Source: Dyadobacter chenwenxiniae
GTDB lineage: Bacteria; Bacteroidota; Bacteroidia; Cytophagales; Spirosomataceae
Direction: 5' to 3'
Length of the DNA stretch: 64,000 nucleotides
Assembly (NCBI RefSeq): GCF_022869785.1
Contig: NZ_CP094997.1
Location: 6,071,001 to 6,135,000, forward strand
Shown: piece after piece, positions 34,530-44,002 of the stretch
Layout of the letters: every line of letters begins with the position of its first letter
How positions within the stretch are numbered: position 1 is the first letter of the stretch
Made by a program: the position numbers and the translations under genes
Notes under the pieces: generated by a model
The model's input: only the letters and a program-made list of their open reading frames with translations
Told to the model about the DNA's origin: nothing
The model's database searches: none

Positions 34530-35819
34530 ATGCTGGCTTACACACATGCAAAGAACGCAGGACGCGTTGCCGGGTTTCTGTGTTCCCTGCTGTTTTTATT
34601 CTTCCCCTATTTTGCCAGTGCCCAGGAGATTGAGATCCTGCTGAAAGGCGGGCACGTCATTGATCCCAAAAACAACATTGACGCCATAATGGACGTCGCA
34701 ATCGACGGCGGAAAGATCGTCCGGGTAGCCAGTAACATTGCTGCTTCCGAAGCCAGAAAGACGGTTGATGTGAAAGGTTATTACGTCACGCCGGGGCTTA
34801 TTGATATGCACGTGCACGTTTTTGCAGGCACTGCGCCCGACGCCTATATTGCCAATGCATCCACGAGCCTACCACCGGACGGCTTCACTTTTCGCGCCGG
34901 AATTACCACGGTCGTAGATGCCGGATCATCGGGCTGGCGCAACTTCCGGACTTTCAAAGCACAAACGATCGACAAGGCGCAAACGCGTGTTTTAGCATTG
35001 CTTAACATTGTGGGCACGGGTATGGCGAGCCGCTACGAAGAACAGGACCTTTCGGATATGAACCCGGTCATGACGGCCAATATGATCCAAAGGCTTTTTC
35101 CAAAAATAATCGTAGGCGTAAAAGCCGCGCATTACTGGGGGGACTATGCGCAGGTAAAAGCCGCTGTTGAGGCAGGGAAATTGGCCAATGTGCCTGTTAT
35201 GGTTGATTTCGGCGAACACCAGCCGCCATTGTCCATTGAAAAATTGTTCAAAGAATATCTTCGCCCGGGCGACATTTTTACACACACGTACTCACACGGG
35301 CCTGCGAACCGGGAAACGGTTGTGGATGAAAATGGAAAAGTCAAGCCATTTGTTTTCGAAGCGCAGAAGAACGGGCTGATTTTCGATGTCGGGCACGGTG
35401 GCGGCGCATTTGCTTGGCGGCAGGCGATTCCGGCTATGCAGCAAGGATTTAAACCCAATGTGATCAGCACAGACTTGCATACGGACAGCATGAACGGCGG
35501 TATGAAGGGACTGGATAATGTGATTTCGAAATTTCTTAACATGGGCATGACGCTCCCCGACGCCATTCTGCGCGTAACATGGAACCCCGCACAAGTGATT
35601 AAGCGTCCGGATCTTGGCACATTATCGGTGGGTTCGGAAGCAGATGTCGCAGTTTTTAATTTAAGAAAAGGTGATTTCGGATTTCTGGACGCCCGCAAAT
35701 TGAAAATAAAAGGCGATAGAAAACTGGAAGCCGAACTAACCATTCGCGCCGGGAAGATTGTGTGGGACCTCAATGGGATCAGTGCTGCCGGTTGGGAATC
35801 GGAAATGATGGCTAAATAG
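34530..35819 (+). CDS. Exported amidohydrolase/deacetylase
   Basis: The 429-aa protein has a signal peptide (ending YFASAQ). It belongs to the amidohydrolase superfamily, deacetylase-like group. The metal centre residues are visible: HVHVF after GLIDM (first two His), the lysine in IVGVKAAHYWGDY as candidate carbamylated bridging ligand, THTYSHG, GHGGGAF and STDLHTD with the catalytic Asp. Enzymes of this group remove N-acyl groups or open cyclic amides. It is first in an operon with a paralogue (10 bases on) and a sugar dehydrogenase/cytochrome c. All three products appear to be exported, so the substrate is likely periplasmic. Confidence 0.88.
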   Translation: MLAYTHAKNAGRVAGFLCSLLFLFFPYFASAQEIEILLKGGHVIDPKNNIDAIMDVAIDGGKIVRVASNIAASEARKTVDVKGYYVTPGLIDMHVHVFAGTAPDAYIANASTSLPPDGFTFRAGITTVVDAGSSGWRNFRTFKAQTIDKAQTRVLALLNIVGTGMASRYEEQDLSDMNPVMTANMIQRLFPKIIVGVKAAHYWGDYAQVKAAVEAGKLANVPVMVDFGEHQPPLSIEKLFKEYLRPGDIFTHTYSHGPANRETVVDENGKVKPFVFEAQKNGLIFDVGHGGGAFAWRQAIPAMQQGFKPNVISTDLHTDSMNGGMKGLDNVISKFLNMGMTLPDAILRVTWNPAQVIKRPDLGTLSVGSEADVAVFNLRKGDFGFLDARKLKIKGDRKLEAELTIRAGKIVWDLNGISAAGWESEMMAK

Positions 35820-35828
35820 CGAACGGTG

Positions 35829-37085
35829 ATGTTTTTAAAGAATATATACACTCTGGTTAATGCGTGCAAAATTCATTTTTGCCTGTCAGCTCTGCTGATT
35901 TTAAGCAGTAGCGTTTTCAGTCAAAAATACGACCTGCTCATTAAAGGCGGTCATGTTATTGATCCGGCCAATGGCATTGATAAAGTTATGGATGTTGCTG
36001 TCAGTAAAGGCATTATCGCAAAAGTAGCAGTCAAAATCGATGAAGCTGCGGAGAAAATTATCCAGGCAAAAGGCTTGTATGTGACACCTGGTTTCATTGA
36101 TATGCACACCCACGTTTTTGTGGGGCCTAATGCAGGAACTTTTGCCAATGGCGTTAACAGCGTCTCTCCTGATGATTTTACGTTTCGTTCCGGGGTTACC
36201 ACCGTTGTGGATGCGGGGACGTCGGGCTGGCGAAGCTTTCCCTTGTTTAAAAAGCAGGTCATAGATCAGTCTAAAACAAGAATTCTGGCTTTTGTCAACA
36301 TTGCGGGAGACGGCATGACGGGTGACGGACACGAGCAAAATATAGAGGATATGGTCCCGGATTCCGCTTTGAGAATCATTAATAGATACTCTGAAACAAT
36401 TGTCGGCGTTAAAATCGGACATTATAACGGAACGGACTGGACACCTTTTGACAATGCAATAAAACTCGCAAGGCAGGTTGAAAAGCCACTTTTTGTAGAA
36501 TGTCATTTGCCTCAATATTCCTTTCAGGATCAGTTGGAGAAGCTCAGTCCGGGTGACATGATCACGCATACATTTGAAAACATAAAAGAGCGGATGCCCA
36601 TTATTGGCGATGATGGAAAAGTCCGCCCATTTGTTTTGGAAGCGAAAAAACGAGGTGTTTTGTTTGATTTAGGGCACGGCGGGGCAGGCTTCTGGTTTGA
36701 TCAGGCAGCTCCTGCGGTAAAGCAGGGATTTGCTCCCAATTCGTTCGGTACCGATTTGCACCGTTTCAGCATGAACTCGGCCATGAAAGATATGACGAAT
36801 GTAATGTCAAAATTCATGGCACTGGGCTTGTCGCTGCATGATGTGGTACAAATCGCCACCTGGAATGCTGCCAAGGCCATTAACCACGAGTCATTAGGAA
36901 ACATAAAAGCGGGTAATGTAGCCGATCTGGCGATTTTCAAAATCAGGGACGGCACATTTGGCTTTACGGATTCGGGTGGAAAAACAATATCCGGTTCCCG
37001 AAAGCTGGAAGTGGAAATGACAGTAAGGGAAGGGAAAATTGTGTGGGATTTAAATGGCCTGGGCGCTAGAAAAACAGATTTTTGA
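35829..37085 (+). CDS. Exported amidohydrolase paralogue
   Basis: 418 aa from the ATG at 35829 (an in-frame GTG precedes it by 3 bases). It is a tandem duplicate of the upstream gene, sharing LLIKGGHVIDPANGIDKVMDVAV, GFIDMHTHVFVG, FTFRSGVTTVVDAGTSGWRSF, IVGVKIGHYNG, DMITHTFEN, GHGGAGFWFDQAAPAVKQGF and FGTDLHRFSMN. Every metal ligand is kept, so both copies should be active. The two have diverged mainly in the loops around residues 140-200, which suggests different substrates. It carries a signal peptide. The next gene starts 2 bases after its stop. Confidence 0.88.
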   Translation: MFLKNIYTLVNACKIHFCLSALLILSSSVFSQKYDLLIKGGHVIDPANGIDKVMDVAVSKGIIAKVAVKIDEAAEKIIQAKGLYVTPGFIDMHTHVFVGPNAGTFANGVNSVSPDDFTFRSGVTTVVDAGTSGWRSFPLFKKQVIDQSKTRILAFVNIAGDGMTGDGHEQNIEDMVPDSALRIINRYSETIVGVKIGHYNGTDWTPFDNAIKLARQVEKPLFVECHLPQYSFQDQLEKLSPGDMITHTFENIKERMPIIGDDGKVRPFVLEAKKRGVLFDLGHGGAGFWFDQAAPAVKQGFAPNSFGTDLHRFSMNSAMKDMTNVMSKFMALGLSLHDVVQIATWNAAKAINHESLGNIKAGNVADLAIFKIRDGTFGFTDSGGKTISGSRKLEVEMTVREGKIVWDLNGLGARKTDF

Positions 37086-37087
37086 CT

Positions 37088-38854
37088 ATGATGAGATCCT
37101 TTTTTTATAAACAAAAGCGGACGCTTGCGCAACGCTATTTTTGCTTCGGCCTTATTGTAATGCTTTTCTCCGGCGCCCAAAAGCAAGAACCGCTTCCAAA
37201 AGGCGACCCGGATAACGGCGGACTGGCGACGCCGGAAGGTTTCGAAGCCCTTGTCGTGGCGGACAGCACCGGCCTGGCGCGACACATCGTGGTGAATGAA
37301 AACGGCGACATTTATGTAAAGCTGCGTTATTATGGAAAAGGCCAGCATGGCGGGACCGTAGCCCTGCGGGATACAAACCGAGACGGGAGAGCCGACATTA
37401 TCAAAAATTTTGGCAATTACCCGGATCAAAGCAGCCTTGCAAACGGCATCACGATCCGCAAGGGATATTTATATTTCAGCTCTTCACTGTTTGTTTACCG
37501 AAGCAAACTGGTTCCCGGCCAGTTGCTGCCAGACAGCACCGTAGAGGTTATTTTAAAGGACGATCACGAGCACGGCACGCATTGGCACATCACCAAACCC
37601 ATGGCTTTCGATGACAAGGGCAACATGTATGTGCCATTCGGAGCGCCTTCGGATGCTTGCCAGGATGTGGCCAACTCGCCGGGCGGCAAGCCGGGCACCA
37701 CAGGTTTAACTCCCTGCCCGGATCTTGAAAAACATGGAGGTATATGGAAATTCAGTGCAGATAAGCTCAATCAGACACAGGCGGACGGAAGCCTTTTTGC
37801 GACTGGTTTGCGAAGTATTGTAGGCATGCGCTGGAACAATGCAGATCAAAACCTGTATGCAGTGGTGCACGGGCGGGATAACTTACGTCGGCTTTTTCCT
37901 GATATTTATTCGTCCTGGCAAAGTGCGGTGTTGCCGGCCGACGAATTTGTAAAAGTGACACAAGGAACAAACCTGGGGTGGCCTTACTATTATTTCGACC
38001 AGATGAAGGGCAAGAGAATTTTGAACCCGGAATATGGAGGGGATAGTAAAAAAGAGGGGGAAGGAGCCAAATACCAAAATCCAATTATTGGGTTTCCGGG
38101 GCATTGGGCGCCTAACGACATTTTGTTTTACACTGGAAATCAGTTTCCCGAGCGTTACAAAAACGGTGCATTTATCGCATTCCATGGCTCCACAAATCGT
38201 GCACCATATCCGCAAGCGGGCTTTTTCGTATGCTTTGTGCCTTGGGTCAATGGTAAATTTTCAGAAAAATGGGAGGTTTTTGCCGATGGTTTCGCTGGCA
38301 TGGACCCCATCATTAATGTGAGCGACGCCAAAGCGCGGCCAATGGGGCTGGCACAAGGCCCAGACGGGTCCCTTTACATCACAGATTCGAAGAAAGGGAA
38401 AATCTGGAGGGTCATGTTCAAGGGTAATAAGCCATCATTCGGAACACCGCAACTCGCTGCTATGGAGAAACATAAGCTGCTGGGAAATATCAGGACGCCG
38501 GATGTGGTGAAGGACAATTTGGATAAGGAAACAAAACTAGCCGGTGAGAAAATTTACAGGACATACTGCACTCCCTGTCACCAATCCAATGGACTCGGAG
38601 ACGGCAGCCGTTTTCCTCCATTAGTCAATTCCGAATGGGTTACGGAGGACAAAAGAAAGCTCATTCGCGCCGTAGCAAACGGGCTGGAAGGCCCCATAGA
38701 AGTGCTCGGAAAGCCATACAATGATCTTATGCCCAAGCACGATTTTATGTCACCCGAAGAAATGGCGCAATTGCTGACCTATGTAAGGCAGCAGTTCGGC
38801 AACATGCCCGATCGCGTTTCCGTCGATGAAGTGAACAGGGTTTTAAAAAAATAA
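37088..38854 (+). CDS. PQQ-type sugar dehydrogenase with cytochrome c domain
   Basis: About 588 aa from the ATG at 37088; the stop of the preceding gene lies 2 bases upstream. A signal segment leads to a six-bladed propeller of the glucose/sorbosone dehydrogenase type (GLARHIVVNENGDIYVKL, GTHWHITKPMAFDDKGNMYVPFGA, FATGLRSIVGMRWN, GTNLGWPYYYFDQ, LAQGPDGSLYITD). The C-terminal 90 residues carry one haem c site (CTPCHQSNGLGDG) with a probable Met ligand in DLMPKHDFM. It would oxidise a sugar or polyol in the periplasm and pass electrons to the haem. Co-transcription with two amidohydrolases suggests degradation of an acylated amino sugar. Confidence 0.88.
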   Translation: MMRSFFYKQKRTLAQRYFCFGLIVMLFSGAQKQEPLPKGDPDNGGLATPEGFEALVVADSTGLARHIVVNENGDIYVKLRYYGKGQHGGTVALRDTNRDGRADIIKNFGNYPDQSSLANGITIRKGYLYFSSSLFVYRSKLVPGQLLPDSTVEVILKDDHEHGTHWHITKPMAFDDKGNMYVPFGAPSDACQDVANSPGGKPGTTGLTPCPDLEKHGGIWKFSADKLNQTQADGSLFATGLRSIVGMRWNNADQNLYAVVHGRDNLRRLFPDIYSSWQSAVLPADEFVKVTQGTNLGWPYYYFDQMKGKRILNPEYGGDSKKEGEGAKYQNPIIGFPGHWAPNDILFYTGNQFPERYKNGAFIAFHGSTNRAPYPQAGFFVCFVPWVNGKFSEKWEVFADGFAGMDPIINVSDAKARPMGLAQGPDGSLYITDSKKGKIWRVMFKGNKPSFGTPQLAAMEKHKLLGNIRTPDVVKDNLDKETKLAGEKIYRTYCTPCHQSNGLGDGSRFPPLVNSEWVTEDKRKLIRAVANGLEGPIEVLGKPYNDLMPKHDFMSPEEMAQLLTYVRQQFGNMPDRVSVDEVNRVLKK

Positions 38855-38943
38855 TTCGGCACCGATATCCTTATTGATCACTTTACGCCGGAATAATCCG
38901 TGTTATTCCTTACTTATATGGCGAATAATGTATCGAAATAGTC

Positions 38944-39849
38944 CTAGATCGGAGCATATTGAATGTTTACCGCTTCACCAAACAGCTCCGTTATGATCCT
39001 TCGCTGATCGTTGAAGTTAAAAACGTGGCCATCGCGCCTTACTTCTTCGATATGCGAGAAATCCAGCTCCTGAACCAGCCAGCCTTCCTGTTGAGGAGGT
39101 TTGAATGCGATGATGCCCTCTTCCGGTAAATCCCTGTCCGGGGTTGAATAAAAAGCCGCATATCCGTAATTAATGTCAACGGCAGGAGACCATTCAGCAT
39201 TTCCAACGGTTTGAGAAACAGTTACATAAGCCTGGTTTTCCAATGCACGCGCTCTCGCACCTACATGAACGCGTGTAGCGCCGCGAATGGTTTCTGTGCA
39301 GCTTGGTGCCAGGATCAGCGACGCTCCTGCATGGCAAAGCAGTTGAGACCCTATTCCAAATTCGACATCATAGCAGATCTGAATGCCAAATTTACCCCAG
39401 CTCGCTTCAAAAATTGTCAGGACCTTAGGCGCACTTTTGATGCCCCAATCTTCATTTTCAAAACGGGTCATGAAAAATTTGTCCTGATAACCCGCAAGGC
39501 CTTTGGGTGAAAAAACAAAGACGCGGTTTAAATGCTTTCCATCTGCAACAACAGGCAGGCTCGGAGCGACGATGATAACATTATATTTGCTTGCAAGCTT
39601 CACAAAAACGTCACAAAACGACTCTTTAAAAGAGTCCATTGCTGCCACTTGCAACAGGATATCGCACTGGATTTCAGGGGATAAAATGCTGACCAGCTCC
39701 ATTGCCCCGTATTCAGGGAAAAGCAAAAGTTCAGCACCTTTGTTCGCCGCATCGCTCACCCAGTTTTCCATGTGTTCGTGCCACGCCGCAAAATCTGCGT
39801 GATGGGTAATCGGGTATTGAGCAGAGGCAACGGTAACGGATTTAGGCAT
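38944..39849 (-). CDS. Carbon-nitrogen hydrolase (nitrilase superfamily)
   Basis: The protein has 301 aa. The catalytic triad is present: Glu in ELLLFPEYGAMEL, Lys in GLAGYQDKFFMTRFE and the nucleophile Cys in GIQICYDVEFG. It hydrolyses an amide or nitrile bond. Its start lies immediately after the stop of a GNAT gene, and that gene overlaps an NTF2-like gene. GNAT-nitrilase fusions are common in other bacteria, so the two proteins probably act together on an amide substrate. It has no signal peptide. Confidence 0.9.
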   Translation of the reverse strand: MPKSVTVASAQYPITHHADFAAWHEHMENWVSDAANKGAELLLFPEYGAMELVSILSPEIQCDILLQVAAMDSFKESFCDVFVKLASKYNVIIVAPSLPVVADGKHLNRVFVFSPKGLAGYQDKFFMTRFENEDWGIKSAPKVLTIFEASWGKFGIQICYDVEFGIGSQLLCHAGASLILAPSCTETIRGATRVHVGARARALENQAYVTVSQTVGNAEWSPAVDINYGYAAFYSTPDRDLPEEGIIAFKPPQQEGWLVQELDFSHIEEVRRDGHVFNFNDQRRIITELFGEAVNIQYAPI

Positions 39850-40452
39850 TTAGTTTTCGAGTGTTTTGATCCAGAAAATCATTGGTTTGGCCGAGGGAGA
39901 CATTTCACCGATATCGGGCCATTCCATAATGCTTTGCAATGACGGTTCTTTCACATAACCACGTTTGAGCCAGAATGCATCATTGGGACGGTAATCTGCT
40001 GGTTTTGCGGGATGATGGTCGCCTCTTTCCACTGAACAAAAACAGCTCAGCCCGAAGCTTCCAAAGCTCCTGGCATGTGCTTCGCGCTCATCGAAAAAGC
40101 GGTGGCCGAGGCCAAGTCCGCGATATTTGGTTAATAAAATGCTTTCGCCAAAATAAAAAATGGCGCTGATATCAAAGCCTGCGTCTTCAAACGGTTTACG
40201 AACCTCCGCAGCTTCATCCGTTAAAGGAATGCAGGTTGTTGCCCCCACCATTTTGCCATCATCAAAAACGGAGAATAGAAAGGCGCGCTCTGACTGGACG
40301 TAGATTTGCAGATAATCCTTTTCATAATCCAGCGAACCTTCATATAAATAAGGATAATCATGAAAAACTGTAATCCGCAGTGCGCCTAATGCCTCTATTA
40401 CAGCAGCAATCTCAACGCCCCGATAAGCGGCAAATGTAAGTTGATCAGTCAT
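39850..40452 (-). CDS. GNAT-family N-acetyltransferase
   Basis: This is a 200-aa GCN5-related acetyltransferase. The acetyl-CoA loop lies in LLTKYRGLGLGHRFFDEREAHA (R-x-x-G-x-G/A), preceded by the strand GKMVGATTCIPL. The second half (CFCSVERGDHHPAKPADYRPNDAFWLKRGYVKEP) fits this nitrilase-linked subgroup. It overlaps the upstream NTF2-like gene by 8 bases and abuts the nitrilase gene, so all three are translated from one message. Confidence 0.87.
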   Translation of the reverse strand: MTDQLTFAAYRGVEIAAVIEALGALRITVFHDYPYLYEGSLDYEKDYLQIYVQSERAFLFSVFDDGKMVGATTCIPLTDEAAEVRKPFEDAGFDISAIFYFGESILLTKYRGLGLGHRFFDEREAHARSFGSFGLSCFCSVERGDHHPAKPADYRPNDAFWLKRGYVKEPSLQSIMEWPDIGEMSPSAKPMIFWIKTLEN

Positions 40453-40858
40453 TTCTGGACTTGGAAACCAGTTCTAGCCACAGCGGCAGATTGTAATAAG
40501 TGGTAACCCGGCAGATCTTTTCGTTCTTTAATTCCAAAAATGCTGCCGCGGGAAGTTTGTAAGATTGTCCATACGCCTCAGGCATGCCTTCTTCCGCTTT
40601 TTTGTAAATTCCCCTTACTGTGAACTCAACGGCAACCCGGGAGTCGTCCGGCGTCGTAAAAAACACCATATCCGTCAGCGTTTCTTCATAAGACTCGTCC
40701 ATATTGCCGAGAAATTCTGTGAATTTTTCAATGCCCACACGCACATCGCCCTGGTTAGGTTCGTGCCTTACTTCGGGGTGCAGCAATGCAAGCATTCCGT
40801 CCCAATTTTTATGATTAAAGCATGCATAATATGCTTGTACAATGTCCAGAGAAGCCAT
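40445..40858 (-). CDS. NTF2/SnoaL-like protein
   Basis: The protein has 137 aa in the NTF2 fold: VQAYYACFNHKNWDGMLALLHPEVRHEPN opens it, and YEETLTDMVFFTTPDDSRVAVEFTVRGIY and AAAFLELKNEKICRVTTYYNLPLW follow, as in ketosteroid-isomerase-like SnoaL proteins. A specific substrate cannot be read off. It is the first gene of the operon with a GNAT enzyme and a nitrilase. Confidence 0.85.
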   Translation of the reverse strand: MASLDIVQAYYACFNHKNWDGMLALLHPEVRHEPNQGDVRVGIEKFTEFLGNMDESYEETLTDMVFFTTPDDSRVAVEFTVRGIYKKAEEGMPEAYGQSYKLPAAAFLELKNEKICRVTTYYNLPLWLELVSKSRND

Positions 40859-40902
40859 GTCAGTATGTTAATGTTTTTAATGATAATAAAATGAAGGAAG
40901 AA

Positions 40903-42885
40903 CTAGTTCACCGGAACATAGATAAAAGTGCCGGTAGTACTCCATTTTTTTTCATATCTGCGGCCGTGATAGCTGATCTGGTTACCCGCGAAATGCTCGG
41001 CGATAATGCAGTCGGGAATGAAGGTTTTATTTTCCAAAGACCGCGAGGGATTGCGCACCAGGACATGCTCGAAATGCCTGTCCGGCGCTCTCAGAACATA
41101 TTGGTAGGCATAATCCAGGCTGGATTCCAAGAAATTAAATCCAATATTTTTGGCCCCTATCGAGTCCACATAAGCGCGCATTCGCAAAGCCTGGTCTGTG
41201 TAATCCCCCCAAACAATTTTTTCAGGTTCGGCGAATAAAATACTCGGCTGTTTCAGGTTCAGATTTCCTTTGCCGACGTGAATGTTCAGGTTGAATGCAG
41301 TGTTGATTTTTGGAAAAACCTCTTCAAAAAACCAGTTCGTGGACAGTAATGGATGGCTTGTGCTCAACACCGCAAACGGCAATGCGAAAAACCACAACAG
41401 CAGGCTCAAAATTACAGGGACAGCACGGACTTTTAGCGAGCCATAAACGATTCCGATCGCGGGGGCAATCAGTAAAAAGAACGAAATATGGAGCCTTGAA
41501 CCATAAATCTGGTAGCCGATGAAGAAACAAAAAAGCAGAAAGCTCAGAAAAGCCAGCGCTGTATACCAGCGGGCAGTTTTGGATAATTTTATAAAAAATA
41601 ATATGGGTAACGAAAAGATAATCAGCCACATTGCAAAGAAATTGTGCGCGAAATCTTCGTTAAAATTCAGCTTGTTCATCTTAAAAGGCATACCCGTTCC
41701 AGGTGAGTTCAGGGGAATGCCAATAACCTGGTGAAAACGTTCCAGCGAGCTCGCCATGAACCGGTTATATCTATCCCCGGGCGAAACGAAACCCAGGTGA
41801 AGGAAAACATGCTTGGCTGTGGAGGAAAGCAAATTGGCCGGATTGGAGATGTCATTCTTGTTCCCTTTGTTCGCTGTCCCGATCGGAGATTCGTAGATCT
41901 GGTAAGTTCTGTACCAAAACGGACCATTGAGCAGCAGCATGACAATGACCGAACCGCCTATCAGGAAGGCCAAGGGCTTCCACTGAGATGGTTTTGCGAT
42001 CATGAAAAAGAAAATATAGGCTGCAAACGGCAGGACGAAAAACGCAAACGTGCCTTTCGTCATCATGCCCAGCGCGGCCGCAGCGGCGATCAAAATGAGG
42101 GAGAGCTTTTTCGTTTGACGCACGTAATCGAATGCATAAAATGCACAGGCAACAATGAAAAATGCGACCACAATGTCATTTTGCGTGGTCATGGATTCGA
42201 GCACGACGATCGGCAATGTGACGCCAAAGCACAGCGCCATCCGCATAGCGGCGCGGCTTCCGGACAGCATTTCAACCAGTAACGAAATGTACATCAATAT
42301 GCCCACCAGACAGCTCCATTGTAACAATTGAAACGCACGTTCGCTGCCCGATAACAAAAATGAATGTAAATGAACATACTCCGAAAATGGGCTGAAAGAA
42401 ATCGACCGTTCGATGTGTGACGCATAATGATCGACGTTTTCATTCTGGATCCAGTAACCGAGCCTGCTCAAATGATAGGCCATGGAATCCATATTATTAG
42501 GCGTGGCAACCACCGCGACGATGCATGTAAGTCCTAAAATGGAAAGCATAACGGCATTGGTAAGGCCGCCCGTTTCTCTAAAAAACGCCTTTCCGGAAGA
42601 ACGCCAGGCTTTTAAAATATGAACCATTGAAACATCTTCTCGCTTACTCAGCAGCCTGAAAAGCAGCATTAGGGCAATGTTTAGGATCGTCCATGCAGCT
42701 TTTATAGCTATTGTATTGACCAGATTTGCAGGACTAAGCAACTCGGTTGATGTTGCTATAAAGAAAAATATCCCGATTGCGGCCGTTAGTAAGGACCGTC
42801 GAAATGCTTGCGGGTTTCCGTTATAAAATGCCAGGAAGCAAACGGCCGTGCCTAACCAGATTGCCAGCGGAATTAGAAAGATCAT
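40903..42885 (-). CDS. GT39/ArnT-like membrane glycosyltransferase
   Basis: The 660-aa protein has about twelve membrane helices and a long periplasmic C-terminal domain (about 500-660). The first large loop carries NNMDSMAYHLSRLGYWIQNENVDHY; an acidic residue here is the catalytic base position of GT-C enzymes of the dolichyl/undecaprenyl-phosphate-sugar type. QLLQWSCLVGILMYISLL and MTTQNDIVVAFFIVACAFYAF are typical following helices. It should transfer a sugar from a polyprenyl carrier to a lipid or protein in the periplasm. The donor and acceptor are unknown. It is transcribed alone, 44 bases upstream of the NTF2-like operon. Confidence 0.85.
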   Translation of the reverse strand: MIFLIPLAIWLGTAVCFLAFYNGNPQAFRRSLLTAAIGIFFFIATSTELLSPANLVNTIAIKAAWTILNIALMLLFRLLSKREDVSMVHILKAWRSSGKAFFRETGGLTNAVMLSILGLTCIVAVVATPNNMDSMAYHLSRLGYWIQNENVDHYASHIERSISFSPFSEYVHLHSFLLSGSERAFQLLQWSCLVGILMYISLLVEMLSGSRAAMRMALCFGVTLPIVVLESMTTQNDIVVAFFIVACAFYAFDYVRQTKKLSLILIAAAAALGMMTKGTFAFFVLPFAAYIFFFMIAKPSQWKPLAFLIGGSVIVMLLLNGPFWYRTYQIYESPIGTANKGNKNDISNPANLLSSTAKHVFLHLGFVSPGDRYNRFMASSLERFHQVIGIPLNSPGTGMPFKMNKLNFNEDFAHNFFAMWLIIFSLPILFFIKLSKTARWYTALAFLSFLLFCFFIGYQIYGSRLHISFFLLIAPAIGIVYGSLKVRAVPVILSLLLWFFALPFAVLSTSHPLLSTNWFFEEVFPKINTAFNLNIHVGKGNLNLKQPSILFAEPEKIVWGDYTDQALRMRAYVDSIGAKNIGFNFLESSLDYAYQYVLRAPDRHFEHVLVRNPSRSLENKTFIPDCIIAEHFAGNQISYHGRRYEKKWSTTGTFIYVPVN

Positions 42886-42979
42886 GTGAAGGGGGTAAAC
42901 TGCTTTGGCTTATTTATCGGCTCAAAACTAACTAATTCGATCAGAATAACACAGGTTTTGACACCGGCGGGCACATTGA

Positions 42980-44002
42980 TTATTTGGCGGCTGATTTTAC
43001 TCCCGAGACCAAATCAGCAATGTTGAAGTATTTGAGCGTTTTTTCCTTTGATATAAATTCCCAAACCGCGGCTCCTTCGAGCTGACCGCACTGAACTTTG
43101 AGTAATGCGTTGATTTCGTCAGTGATACCAAAACCTTCGCGCTGTAAAGCTCTTTTTGTCCAGAAAATTAACATAGGATCGCCGAAAATGCTGATGGAAT
43201 GCGTGCGTACATCCTGATAAATATTAAATGTGCCGCTGCTTTTATCAAAGAAAAAACCACTTTTTGCAAATGCCGATTCGAAGGCGCCGTTCAGGACGAG
43301 ATCTTCCGGAACTCCTGTGACAAGTGCTCCATTCTGCTGCATAAGCCACAGCATATCAGCTGCCTGCAATGCGAGGTCTAGTTCGTGGGTGCTTAGTAAA
43401 ATTGCTTTGCCAGTTTGTCGCGCCAGTGCGTGCAGCAACCGCATCATTTCCACGCGATTGGGCAAGTCGAGATGTGCTGTCGGCTCATCGAGCAGGATTA
43501 GCTCCGTATCTTGTGCGAGGGCGCGGGCCAGCATTACTTTTTGTCTCTCACCGTCGCTGAGCTGGTGGATTTTCCTGTTAATTAAATTCTCAACGTTGGT
43601 AAGTGAAATAGCTTCATCAATCTTTTTATGATCAGCATCACCTAACGCACCCAGCCAACCGGTGTAAGGTGTACGTCCTAATGTGATGACTTCCAGCGCC
43701 GTAAGGTTTCCAGCTTCAATACGTTCCGTCAAAACCAGACTGAGTTTTTGAGCCAGGTCAGCGGATTTCAGGTTAGCCAGCGGTTGTTGACCTATGTAAA
43801 CAACGCCTTCCAAAGCAGGTTGCAAACCAGCAATTGTGCGCATTAATGTTGATTTTCCTGAGCCATTGGAACCCAGCAAGCACACAAGCTGCCCCGGCTC
43901 CAGTGTCAGGTTCAGGTTTGTTGAAATGACCCGCTCTGTTCTCTTGGTTTTATATCCAATTGAAAGATCCTTTGTTTCCAGAAATGGTTTTACGTCACTC
44001 AT
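42980..44002 (-). CDS. ABC importer ATPase (siderophore/cobalamin type)
   Basis: The protein has 340 aa. Walker A GSNGSGKST, the signature LSDGERQKVMLARALA, Walker B LILLDEPTAHLDL and the H-loop STHELDLAL are all intact. It energises the FecCD permease encoded immediately upstream (4-base overlap) with its binding protein. A normal FecE/BtuD ATPase has about 260 residues; this one has an extra domain of about 80 (HSISIFGDPMLIFWTKRALQ, VWEFISKEKTLKYFNIADLV) of unknown role, possibly regulatory. Iron-siderophore or cobalamin are the likely substrates; the sequence alone does not decide. Confidence 0.92.
   Translation of the reverse strand: MSDVKPFLETKDLSIGYKTKRTERVISTNLNLTLEPGQLVCLLGSNGSGKSTLMRTIAGLQPALEGVVYIGQQPLANLKSADLAQKLSLVLTERIEAGNLTALEVITLGRTPYTGWLGALGDADHKKIDEAISLTNVENLINRKIHQLSDGERQKVMLARALAQDTELILLDEPTAHLDLPNRVEMMRLLHALARQTGKAILLSTHELDLALQAADMLWLMQQNGALVTGVPEDLVLNGAFESAFAKSGFFFDKSSGTFNIYQDVRTHSISIFGDPMLIFWTKRALQREGFGITDEINALLKVQCGQLEGAAVWEFISKEKTLKYFNIADLVSGVKSAAK

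Noticed and set aside
35144..35869. A 241-codon minus-strand frame opposite the first amidohydrolase
   Set aside because: It runs across the end of one gene and the start of the next on the other strand and has Ser/Pro-rich antisense composition.
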